Assembly (NCBI GenBank): GCA_002633005.1 | Contig: NMRA01000015.1 | Coordinates: forward strand, 1,302,346-1,346,310 | Length of the DNA: 43,965 nt | Direction of reading: 5' to 3' | Origin: Phoronis australis | Lineage: Eukaryota > Phoronida > Phoronidae | In this document: positions 31,152 to 41,000 of the stretch, in pieces | Layout: each line of letters opens with the position of its first letter | How positions within the stretch are numbered: the stretch's first letter is position 1 | Made by a program: the position numbers and the translations under genes | The notes under the pieces: model-generated | What the model saw: only the letters and a program-made list of their open reading frames with translations | What the model was told of the DNA's origin: nothing | Databases searched by the model: none

Positions 31152-32207
31152 TGGTTCCAGTATCCGAAAATACTACATAAATTCTTATTTTCGACACCCT
31201 TTCTTTATATTCTTTTCGCCTTTCTTGCCAAAAGCGATTTTTTTAACAGTATTTGACCCTTTTCTCTGAGCGTATGATTACCGGTTGTCATCGGTTATTT
31301 CCGTACCCACATTTCCGGCTCATCAGTTCAGGAACTTGTCCTGAACGCCGCCATTTTTNNNNNNNNNNNNNNNNNNNNNNNNNNNNNNNNNNNNNNNNNN
31401 NNNNNNNNNNNNNNNNNNNNNNNNNNNNNNNNNNNNNNNNNNNNNNNNNNNNNNNNNNNNNNNNNNNNNNNNNNNNNNNNNNNNNNNNNNNNNNNNNNNN
31501 NNNNNNNNNNNNNNNNNNNNNNNNNNNNNNNNNNNNNNNNNNNNNNNNNNNNNNNNNNNNNNNNNNNNNNNNNNNNNNNNNNNNNNNNNNNNNNNNNNNN
31601 ACTGGTAGCTGGTGACTGAGGCTAACTAAGGTCTGCCGCGGCAGTGTGACACAGGACTAACCAGCCCGTAATTTCATGCAAGTGTCTGAAACTACCCTTG
31701 AATATATGCAGCATTTATCGTTTGACCATTTTACTTCGACAAAACAGCTTGCAACCGCGTGCATTTACCGTTCGCCAGTGTCTGGTCTCGAACCGCACCG
31801 GGTCCGATAGGCTGCGGTACCGAGTCTGGCAAAATAATTTCTGTCAAAATTTATTCGCCACATTTCTTCAGCAAATTCATAAAACTGTCCGTAGTTTGAT
31901 TTTATCAAAATTAAGGCGCGCTGTCGAATTTTTATCCCCGTTTGCTGGCTGGTAACAGTACAAGCACTGCTCCAGTCGCACTGACGGCGTTTTGTCGGCC
32001 TGGGTTCCGGAATGAATTGTACTTCCGGGTTCGCGGCAAGTTCAAAATGGCGGTGTTTCTTCGGGTGCGAATCGTGAGTGGCGCGTTCATTTAAACTGTT
32101 TTCGAGTACGGATCGTGTATCAGTTATGGGGTAGGTACTTCTTGGATCCTTATAACATCTTCTAACCATGTAATAAGGGTTAACAACGCGTGAGAGAAGG
32201 ACTTTAA
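31152..32207 (+). repeat. Dispersed repeat R1, copy 2 (gapped)
   Basis: Left arm 31152-31358 matches 304-510. Right arm 31601-32207 matches about 2428-3033. The 242-bp N gap replaces what is about 1.9 kb in copy 1, so either the gap is under-sized or copy 2 lacks the insertions. The right arm keeps AAAATGGCGGTGTTTCTTCG with the GTGAGT. It lies inside an intron of the lectin receptor gene. Confidence 0.78.
31359..31600. other. Assembly gap (242 N)
   Basis: A run of N inside R1 copy 2. The open frame spanning it is meaningless. Confidence 0.99.
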
Positions 32208-32213
32208 AGCAGT

Positions 32214-32810
32214 CGTCGCATACCCGCACTCTGCTGGAATTCAACTTAGCTACAATAAAACGGCTGAATGAATTCCCTTAACTGACGATACTTAGTGGCA
32301 GCTCAAAAAGAGGTTCGCGAAAAGGTGCTTAAAAAGGACCGACAAAAATAGTCTATGGGATGGTTTATTAAAAACTCAAGTGACGGATAGAAATCAATGT
32401 TTATTCCCACGAGTATAGCTCTCTTTCAATGAAATTAACCTGGTAATGGTCCATAGCACCATTTATATTTGAAATTATGCATAATATTTACACCATGCAG
32501 TTCCTACCAAGGTTCTTAGCTACCGCGTTACTTTCTGTTGCGGATGAGATATTGACAGAAAATTGGTTTTTGGGTAATCGCTTCTGGAACAAAAGGAGTA
32601 TCTTAATGCCCACCAAAACTTAGAAAGACCTCGTGGAATGTGTGATAAATACGTGAGTCTCCCTTTTCCTAGATCTAATCTTTCTAGGTTGTTAAGTCGA
32701 TTAATTGAGCTGATCTAGAGTAAATATTTAGTTCTGTTGAGAAGTCTTAGTCATTACTCAAAATCCGAGTGACGTGGATTTGCTTACAAAACCATGTACC
32801 AGGAGAAACT
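32214..32810. other. Intron of the lectin receptor gene
   Basis: About 600 bp between R1 copy 2 and the CTLD 2b exon. No feature recognised. Confidence 0.5.
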
Positions 32811-32813
32811 TAC

Positions 32814-32975
32814 CGTATTGACAAATAAATCGATAGGCGGTTGTCCATTTTACACAGTTATAGTCATGCCACTTATAGTTATCATCCAGGCGTATCTGGG
32901 CGCAGTCTTCTTCAAACCATCCGCCGCTTGGTTGTCCGCTGGCCCAGTTACTAAAGCCATCTCCCAATAGCTCAC
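32814..32975 (-). CDS. Lectin receptor: CTLD 2, second half
   Basis: A 162-bp exon, phase 1-1, acceptor CCTTCTTAG and donor TACG|GTAAGT. It reads GELLGDGFSNWASGQPS, EEDCAQI, KWHDYNC and RFICQYG. QPS replaces EPN, so the primary Ca2+ site has lost both EPN carboxyl/amide ligands except Gln, and WHD replaces WND. Disulfide Cys are kept, so the fold is probably intact while Ca2+-dependent sugar binding is doubtful. Confidence 0.92.
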
Positions 32976-33142
32976 CTAAGAAGGGAATTCATCTTAATTT
33001 TTCAAAGAGTAATGTTCAATGCTTTTTCAGCTAATGTCCTGACACATTAACCAACTTTAGACAACCGAATGAAAGTACAAACTTTAGAGAAGGTAAGAAA
33101 GGTTAATGGCACATTTGGCAGCCCTAAGACTGAGTACGTTAC

Positions 33143-33421
33143 CAGTCGACCATTCCCAAGTGCCTTCCGTGTTGTGATCTCTTAATCCAATCCATATTCC
33201 ACGATTTCTTCCCCAACCTAAGTGTTCCAAAGTTTGTTCTATTAATTGTTGTGTAGCATTATCTCGGATGGCCACCAGATGGCCTCCGTTTCTCGAGCAG
33301 AAGTTCTCCGCCGACTCCCAATTTCTGGTGTACGTAATGACAAACTCGTAACAAACTCCTCCCTGCAGACGAACAGGGTTATCACTTCTTAGCTGTGGAC
33401 ACACTTTCTGCTCTACAGTTG
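33143..33421 (-). CDS. Lectin receptor: CTLD 2, first half
   Basis: A 279-bp exon, phase 1-1, acceptor TGTTTTCAG and donor ACTG|GTAACG. It reads ATVEQKVCPQ, GGVCYEF, ENFCSRNGGHLVAIRD, NATQQLIEQTLEHLGWG and WIGLRDH. It has the long-form Cys pair and the first core Cys. It joins 32975 in phase (WEWSTGELLGDGF). Confidence 0.92.
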
Positions 33422-33474
33422 CTGAAAACAAAAAGATATTTGTAGATTGTATTTCATATTACTCTTCACAGATC

Positions 33475-34385
33475 ACAATAGCGATCAGCACACCCAATCT
33501 GACTACAACCCCATAGCGACCAGCATACCAACTATGCGCGCACCCAGCCTTCAATATGGGGGGCTCGAATTCCGGACGTTTTCGACCTTTTGCTAACAAA
33601 AGAGCGGGCGGACTAAAAAAAACGGGGGCACCACTGTGAAGTGTGCGTTTGCGATTATTTTGTCCCATTTTCTTGTACTTTTTATCTCTCAGGGGCGGAC
33701 CTTTTTGCTCACTTCGCCAAATGGGGGAGGGCTCATTCGAGCCCCCCGAGTCCCCCCCGCTGGGTGTGCACATGCCAACTCCGATAACACGATCAAATCC
33801 TACATCAAGGACTTCACTTTTTCTGCCACAGCCACTTGAAGAAGACCAGTAAACCAACCTCGCTCACATCATCAACGTCTACTTCAACAACTTTCCTAAC
33901 ACTCCCACACCCACTCTATAGTGATCAGCACATCCAATCTCACTAAACACCAATACCCTCCTTATCAACTTAACCATCTCCCCCACAGTCAGCCAGTGAT
34001 GATCTATACACCAGCCTCGTTAACAGTATCAACGTCTCTCAACTTCACAATCACTCATACAACGTCGTCATTAAGACCGGCACCCCAGCGTTGCCGACAT
34101 AAACGTCTAGATCAACACATTTGCCATTATCATACCTACCCTACGATGCCCAGCGTCAGCTTCACTAACACTATAATCAAGAACCACCACTCCTGCAGAC
34201 ACCCTTGCGATAACCAATCATACACCAGCCCCATTTATATTATCAACGTCTACATCAACAATTTCATCAGGCCCATTATAACTATTTGATGATGATCAGC
34301 ACATCCAGCCTCGCCATTAGTGGCAAGATACTCAACAACAACATCTCCATCACTCCCACAGCCACCGTATTGTGATCCTCGTCCA
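33475..34385. repeat. Decayed CA-rich satellite in an intron
   Basis: Recurring pieces such as GTGATCAGCACA(T/C)CCA, ACACCAGCC(T/C)C, TATCAACGTCTACATCAAC and CACTCCCACAGCCAC at about 33830-34380, with related sequence also left of the MITE (33475-33527). The MITE inserted into an existing array. The long plus-strand open frame over it reflects composition only. Confidence 0.55.
33533..33774 (-). mobile_element. MITE family M1, copy D
   Basis: 242 bp, opposite orientation to copies A-C. Ends TATGCGCGCACCCAG and CTGGGTGTGCACATG, with the 5-bp duplication CCAAC at 33528-33532 and 33775-33779. The core reads TTCGCCAAATGGGGGAGG (complement of CATTTGGCGAA) next to the C tract. It lies in the intron between CTLD 2a and a linker exon. 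Confidence 0.85.
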
Positions 34386-34421
34386 TCCAAGACGCTGTAT
34401 GCAGCCCACACGTCAACTTAC

Positions 34422-34580
34422 CAGCAGTCGTCAACTCAGTTCTGTCAGAAGCACCATGGGTGACCATATGACTGTCCGGCGATGCATCTACTTTAGTCGG
34501 CAATGTAGGCCTTGGTGATGACATTTCAATGACAGTGGTAACAACGACCGTATCATTTGATTGGCTGGTGGTATATAGGT
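34422..34580 (-). CDS. Lectin receptor: Ser/Thr linker exon
   Basis: A 159-bp exon, phase 1-1, acceptor CTTTTTTCAG and donor GCTG|GTAAGT. It reads DLYTTSQSNDTVVVTTV, then EMSSPRPTLPTKVDASP and RTELTTA, a moderately Ser/Thr/Pro-rich spacer with one NDT site. The first residues DLYTT resemble DLVND of the linker exon at 30966, consistent with duplication of linker and lectin units together. Confidence 0.8.
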
Positions 34581-34759
34581 CTGAAAAAAGTTTCGTCGCA
34601 TTTGGTGACCGTATTTGCAAACTCCATTCAAAGAACATCCAACCAAAGAATACACACGCACAGTTTTTAAGGTGCATAAGTTGCTTCATTTCACAATGAA
34701 TAGTTAAGGTATAAAGCAACTGATTAAAATTACCTGCTTGTACCAACCAAATCCACAGA

Positions 34760-35520
34760 AGTGGTGGTGTGCTGTTTCAATTTAATTTGGTTGGGATTAG
34801 CATATTTGTCTCTCTATTATAACGAACAGTATGAGACAGTTATGCTAGTACACAACAACTACTCAGTGGTTGTCGAGTGTACGTGTTTACATCTACTTGT
34901 AACCAATTAAACGTTGACTGTATCGTGACCAAAGAATGCGATTCATGAAGCACAAATGGCACACAGCATTAATGCTCTGCTAGTGTCACGCTATATGATG
35001 GACATTTTCGACCATCGAATGACAGCACTTGATTGACTTCCCCAATCAGCTGTCTTAAGTACGGTCCACCCACAGACTTACCTTAGAACAGGTTACACTT
35101 GGAACGAGTTGTCGCTAGGTTTGGGGACTGTGTCGACGCTTTTTAAACTAATGCGCCTTACCCCACTCGTGACAACTTATTACTGCACCTTATCGAGGCA
35201 GGGCAACTTGTTCTAGCCTTACTGGTACCGCTTCTAATCGCTGTGTGGCCACAAATATGGGGCAAGGCGGAAGTACCTAATCAACTGCGGTTACATACAG
35301 ACGGGCCTTCTTTTGCTCCCCTAAGTCGCATTAGCTGTTCATTATCACGCTCAGAGTGACAACTTCCACCTTTGTCAGTTACCAGAAATGTCTGTGTGGA
35401 CGCTCCACTTAAAAGTGGAGTAAGATGCACAAGTGCAAGTTGTTCTAGATTGTGTGTGGACGGGACTTTAGCAGGTTGAGCCGGCAGAACAGATCAACAC
35501 AATCGAGACAACTTCCGGTC
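34760..35520. other. Intron of the lectin receptor gene
   Basis: Most of the about 950-bp intron between two linker exons. It contains a perfect 8-bp-arm inverted repeat CTCCACTTAAAAGTGGAG at about 35404 and several CAAGTTGTTCTAG-like pieces, possibly a decayed foldback element. No exon seen. Confidence 0.4.
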
Positions 35521-35528
35521 AATTATAC

Positions 35529-35648
35529 CTGGGGATTGTCTCGTACTGGATGAGATTGCCTCCTTATATGTGTCTTGAGACGTGTCGGGCACTGATGAAA
35601 ATGCTGTGGTTGTCCGCGTCTCCTCGGTAGTGGTTGGTTTGACAGGAT
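35529..35648 (-). CDS. Lectin receptor: short Ser/Thr linker exon
   Basis: A 120-bp exon, phase 1-1, acceptor CGTTTATAG and donor CCAG|GTATAA. I translated it as DPVKPTTTEETRTTTAF, SSVPDTSQDTYKEAISS and STRQSP. It is open throughout although it has no Met. Threonine- and serine-rich linker between CTLD 3 and the next linker exon. It has good phase agreement on both sides (Gln-Tyr-Asp across the upstream join). Confidence 0.75.
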
Positions 35649-35890
35649 CTATAAACGATTGAAATTAGCAACATACAACGTTATTCATCCTTTTGGACAA
35701 CAAACTGAGTGTGACGTATGCAGACCTTCATGATAAAGTATTGAAAAAATAATTGAATTTTTAGAATACTTAAATCCTAATTACATTCATTAGTATTGTG
35801 TGGATACCCCAAGTTCAGGCAAAAGGCTAGTTATAGTTTACATATTTCGAACGATGCAACAGCTCCTGGCATGGTGCTGAAGTGACTTAC

Positions 35891-36058
35891 CGTACTGACA
35901 AATGAACGGATAAAGATAAAAAAAATTGTCGCATGAATGCGCATGCCACTTGTGGCTCACGTCTGTACGTATTTGAACACAGTCGTTGGCATATATCCAG
36001 CTGTCGGCATTCGGTTCACCCTCAGCCCAGTTTGTAAAGCCTCTACCTAGTACTTCGC
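35891..36058 (-). CDS. Lectin receptor: CTLD 3, second half
   Basis: A 168-bp exon, phase 1-1, acceptor TTACAG and donor TACG|GTAAGT. It reads GEVLGRGFTNWAEGEPNA, NDCVQIRTD, KWHAHSC and PFICQYG. EPN is kept but WHA replaces WND, so the second acidic/amide pair of the Ca2+ site is lost. Disulfide positions are intact. Confidence 0.92.
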
Positions 36059-36064
36059 CTGTAA

Positions 36065-36845
36065 CGAAGACCACAACAATTCATACGGAGTTTTTATTAA
36101 TATGCATCATTTTAACCTTTTTCTTTCCTTAAGTGGGGTTTCGGTCCTATCTACGCCTAAATAGGGAAATTTTGAAATAAAATTCAAACCGTATCCGGTA
36201 GATAAGCCTGTTTGTTGCATGACCTCAAATACATAGTTCGACAAAGCAACGTGACGTGTGATACTGCGAAAACATTGTTTCTATATAGCGTTTGCTTTAT
36301 GCAACCGGACTCTGGTTTTGTTAAACAAACTGGCCTCAAAATTACCTTGCCATTTGTCTTTGCCGTCGTAGTGAATTGAGTGATCACCTCCAATTGATAT
36401 CAATTGACCCATCTTGAAATGGCTGGCTAATTCCAAGAATACCGGACATTCTTTACTCTTACCATGGTAAAGAAAGGTTTCAAATATATTTTGTGTGGCT
36501 GAGTAAGACCTGTTTTATGAAAAATCATTTACTCTCCCACTCCAGTCCAAATTTTTGCAGTTGAATTCTTAGTACATAACAGTGTAGCAATAACAATTAA
36601 TTATGAAATGTCTGATTAATTAGCAAATTTAGGGAATATTAGCAGACACTTTGCACTTTGATATGTGGACATTAGATATTTGTTCGGAAGCAGTTTAGTG
36701 GATAGTTAGATGAAATTTCTGACACTTTTCCTGAAACCGACCCTTGCTTTATGATTTACGTTTTAAAAATACATATCAGTGATATCAATCAGTGATATCA
36801 AAATCATTTGTCAATGTCCAACATTATATCAATCGCGTCCCAGCA
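36065..36845. other. Intron of the lectin receptor gene
   Basis: The intron between the CTLD 3 halves, about 790 bp. It includes a short direct repeat TCAGTGATATCAA twice near 36776-36800. The CTLD 1 and CTLD 2 halves are split at the same place by much shorter introns (about 160 bp each). Confidence 0.6.
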
Positions 36846-36850
36846 CTTAC

Positions 36851-37189
36851 CATCAGACCACTCCCATCGCCCCTCTGTGTTTTTGTCGCTGAGACCAATC
36901 CATACACTTTCTTCGTGCAAACCCAAATCCTCCAAAATTTGTTCTATAAACTGTTGTGTGGCAATATCGCGAATCACAACCAAATATCCTCCGCTGCTTT
37001 CACACCTTTCCTCCGCAGCGACCCACGTTATTCTCTGAGATACAAATTCGTAACAAGTTGCATTTCGGATCCAAGAAGTATTGCTACTGCTTATCTGACG
37101 ACAAACTGAGTGATCAATTGTAGTCAGAGTCTGCTCCTGTCTTGTTGAATTATCTATTAGTGTTGATAACGTCGGTGAGTAAATCGGCG
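36851..37189 (-). CDS. Lectin receptor: CTLD 3, first half with linker
   Basis: A 339-bp exon, phase 1-1, acceptor TTCTTTTCAG and donor GATG|GTAAGT. It starts with a Ser/Thr stretch (APIYSPTLSTLIDNSTRQEQ) fused to the domain: VCRQ, ATCYEF, EERCESSGGYLVVIRD, ATQQFIEQILEDLGL, and VWIGLSDKNTEGRWEWSDG. It is open end to end with no Met, so its 5' partner exon must lie upstream (a phase-1 donor is needed). It joins 36058 as WSDGEVLGRGF. This is the most 5' exon I can support; the signal peptide was not found. Confidence 0.88.
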
Positions 37190-37214
37190 CTGAAAAGAAT
37201 AATACAACCTCTGN

Positions 37215-37655
37215 AAATGCATTTGTTTATTAAGTGAATGCATTTGTAAAAACATATAGTGGGCTATTGTACGGTCAGGCGTTTTTATTGCAAACATTCA
37301 GGTGGGAGATACAAACGTTACCACGTGACACAGAACATTTACCATTAAGCAAAACTATCATGCACACTACACCGCACATAGCAAAAACTCTTGCCTGACA
37401 AAAAGTTCACCATGGAACTTGTTCATGGTACTTACCACGAAAAAACAGAGCAGTGTGCCAAATGGTCGCCAGAGGCTGCTCTCCTGCAGTCTGTATTTCA
37501 ACTTCAATGGTTTTATTAATTTGTATGTAGCAACGTTATTGTCTAACACAGAGATATATGCATCACAATTGGTTTTGGATTAAAATTATAAATTTTTCCA
37601 AGTTGTAGACCCAAATCGGTGCGACCAGTTACGGATTATCCCTCAAACTATATAA
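37215..37655. other. Upstream of the lectin exons; candidate donor
   Basis: A strong minus-strand donor CGTG|GTAAGT is at 37436. The frame that would join in phase reads IEVEIQTAGEQPLATIW and HTALFFR back to a stop, but no convincing acceptor or start precedes it. An ambiguous base is at 37214. Confidence 0.25.
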
Positions 37656-37659
37656 GCTA

Positions 37660-38010
37660 TAAATGAGGACTCCGCACAAACTAGGCCCTCGTCTTGCCAT
37701 CACAGGAAAATTGTGGCGCCCGGAGGTGTAGCAGGTGGGAAATTATGGGATCCGAGTCACTGAAAATTTTGTTGGCCAAGGATTGCAGTTGCAAAAATTG
37801 TGGCGACCGGGCCGGGGGGCGATTAATGGTGATGACCAGTGAGTGAGGCTATGGTTGCTCGAATTTAGCACCAACCGGGGGAAGATGGCTCGTAATTAAT
37901 AGCGACCAGTGATGCAGCATCGAAAATTGAAAACTTTATTGACTGGGGTTGCTCAAAGGTTGCGAAGACCGAAGTAGCTCAAATGTTGCGGTGACCGGTG
38001 GCATACTGTG
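37660..38010. repeat. Decayed short tandem repeat
   Basis: Variants of TTGCGG(T)GACCGG and GCGACCAGTGA recur about every 40-60 bp (about 37795, 37835, 37905, 37965, 37995), with intervening GGTTGCTC. Probably an old minisatellite. Confidence 0.4.
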
Positions 38011-41000
38011 GCGATCTGGGACCCAGACACAAAGAAACTAAATCACATTATTTCAGTCACTTTTAGTGCCCTAATCATTGTCTGTGCCTATATGAGGCAG
38101 GATTTTGGGTTCCCGGTCCGTGGCAAAGGGGTGTCCCGTGATTAAGGCTTTATTTCCCACGAAATGATACAAGGGGGATATTGGTATTACAAACACAAAA
38201 CCCTTTGCATTGCACAACATATCTAGGGGTGTCAGTGTAAATTTGCTTCGATTTTTTCTTTTTATGAAACAAATAGTAAAACCCTGCTATTAAGCATTTT
38301 TGTTTAGTTACAAACTCCTGATATTTATAAACTTGTCATTTAACTAAAGAGCAATCTATTTATAAAGACCTTTTGAGTTAAAAATAACAAATAGCAGGTC
38401 TTAGAACTACAAACTTGGCACGCCTTGAGACCCTAATCATTCATATTGCTGGAGGTTTTGTAATTTGTCGCTTTTATTATCAACTTGTTGATACCTGGTT
38501 GATTAAACTGTCCCAAAAATAAGGAAAGTCTGGTCTTAATGCACTTCTAAATCGGAGGATACAGATTTTCATAAAAGTGTCTTATAACAACCAGCATTCA
38601 CCTCGTACACCAATTCTGAAAGCAGTATGCGCCATTTCTGTGGACTCTTAAAGGTTTACTCACATTTCCGATCTGATGTGCACTTTAAGTGACCAACTGC
38701 TCCTAAAAAGATGGCCTATTTAGTGATTGGGGAAAACTTGTTTTCATGAGAAATATCAAATGCTCATTGAGTGTGTTTTATAATCTTTGTTGTTCAAATG
38801 AGATAAAATCCTTGAATGGCAACTTACTGGGTTCCGGAAATCACCACACCGTCAACAGGGTTGGAGTATAATTTTCTGGAGAACGCATTGCTCATCGATA
38901 CCTCAATGCCAGATCAATATTTAAAAATCACTGAAGCTTTTAGGTCAGTATGTCCAAGTATTCAAGAAGCAGTTACACATTAAAACTTTTTATCGTAACG
39001 TTAGAACGAATTCATAAAGAAGTCGATGCCCTAAGAACACGACAGGGAAGGAACGCGATGGCTCAAATGCAATCCCTAGCGAAACAAATGTGTGACTGAT
39101 GTAAGTGTACATTTCGCAGGAAATTAGACGCCCAAAGAACGTTTTAAACTTTTGAAGTAGACATAATAAATGTGATATTCGTCTCTTTCAAAACACTGAA
39201 CATTTGCTTCCACTAAAAAATTAAACAATATTCCTTGCACGTTTTCATTTGACAGAAATGGGCGAAACCTTTTATGGGTGCACATATTCTAAAATTCATG
39301 AAAGTTATAATTTTTAAGATAAAATTTTTCAATGATAAGAAATGAAAGAAGAGTTCTTATATCGTTTAAGGCATTTCCATGCGCTCAGTCACAGTTCTTG
39401 CCTATGCAAACAAGAGTGTCACTATTTTTGGAGCACCCTGTACGCCACCGTTTGCGCATATATCCGTTCTTAGGCCTATAAACGCATCCTCCAATATATA
39501 AGAAATACTTGCGTAAAACTTCCGACTATGTTTTCTGGTCCTAGGCAAATCCCAAGACCTAATTTCTACACTTTTATGTCAGTGAAACTTGACTTACACG
39601 TTGAAAAATTACATGCCTTTATATAAACATGTACTAAGAATAGATAAAACGCAAATGAATAGCTTCCAAATTATGACATGCTCATATACAAAAGATACCC
39701 ACCTTTACCTAGACGTGAAACAAATGTACATGCGATCATAAGCGAAAGACCAAAAGAAAATAAGATTCTGTCAAAAATGCATCATTTCGAATTCTAGGCA
39801 CATGTGTGATAGGCATTGTATTGTGTCGTCCTCTTTTCCTTCCCATGACAAGCAACAGTCTAGTTTCTAGAATAGACAACCCAAATCCAATCTCTTAGGT
39901 CTCGTAATTTGTCGTAAAAATGACGTAAAGTGTCACAATAACGAAGACCGTTTCTCCCAATATGGTCACTAGACTAGCTCCTAGCACGGTCTAGCCGATT
40001 TACTCTTAATCCGTCGTACGAATGGCGTCTAGTAACGTTGATACTGCGCGGTCATGGAAGCACCTCCATGTGGTGTTGCTATACATTGAACAGCGCTTGT
40101 GTCTGTTCGTGGCAGTACTGACGCAAACATAACAGATTGGGAATTTAGGTTCGCCATATGTCCCGTGATGAACACAACCCGTGCGTTGGCGAAGCGAGTG
40201 CCAGAGATACAAACGAGAGTTGGATTGGTGAAAATGGTTACTTATTATAACGTAACAATTCCAATAACTAAAAAATTCAGTCCCTGGAAAGATGGGCACA
40301 GAAACTCCGCCACTGACAACAGATGGCTGAGTCGTGTACTGCTTACAGTATACTTTCAGCCGCTTCTCAAAGAGCTCTTCTACTCCCGAGTAATTGAAAA
40401 ATGATAGCAAAGAACAAACAAACAATGTTTTATATATTCTCTGTAGCCCTTTTAAATAAAAAAGTAAACAATGTAAACAGTTAGGCAACTGGGTTTCCAA
40501 AAAAGGAAGTCAGAAACTTGACCGGAACCCAGCTCATAATTTTCTATTCACACACTGAATTGATCGACGTTATCGAATGTGCGCCACACAAGGCAGATCT
40601 ATTGCCCGATTGTCTGTGCACTACAGATCCATGACCCATATATGTGGGTCTTCGATATGAATTTTTCCCCAAAATAAAAAGATGTCATGCGAACATGGTT
40701 ATATCGAGCTGAAGAAGAGGCTCATGTATCGATGACGTAACAAACTCAGGGTTTCAAAAAGAGCAACCGGTCACTGGATTCAGCCAACTTAAACTGCATA
40801 GAATACATGTATGTAGAGTACTGCAGGTATGGAGCCTTGGAGAGAGTAGATAGCCCAACGCTTCAGTTACCTATATCTTTTAGTCCTCCTGACAAATAAC
40901 ACGTTGCAAATTACTGGCTACAGCTTTGACAAAGTCGCTACATGTCACGAGAGCACTCTGACTTTGAATTCAGTTTTAATGACACAATCCGTTTTATATC

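Noticed and set aside
31253-31615. Open frame of 120 codons
   Set aside because: Most of it is the N gap.
33921-34289. Plus-strand frame of 122 codons rich in Thr, His and Tyr
   Set aside because: Lies over the decayed CA-rich satellite. Composition explains the absence of stops.
36792-37109. Plus-strand open frame of 105 codons
   Set aside because: It is the complement of the CTLD 3 first-half exon, whose minus-strand frame carries CYEF, WIGL and the splice sites.
40006-40500. Minus-strand frame of 164 codons and overlapping plus-strand frame of 101 codons
   Set aside because: No domain, signal peptide or clear splice signals. Both strands open over the same stretch suggests chance.
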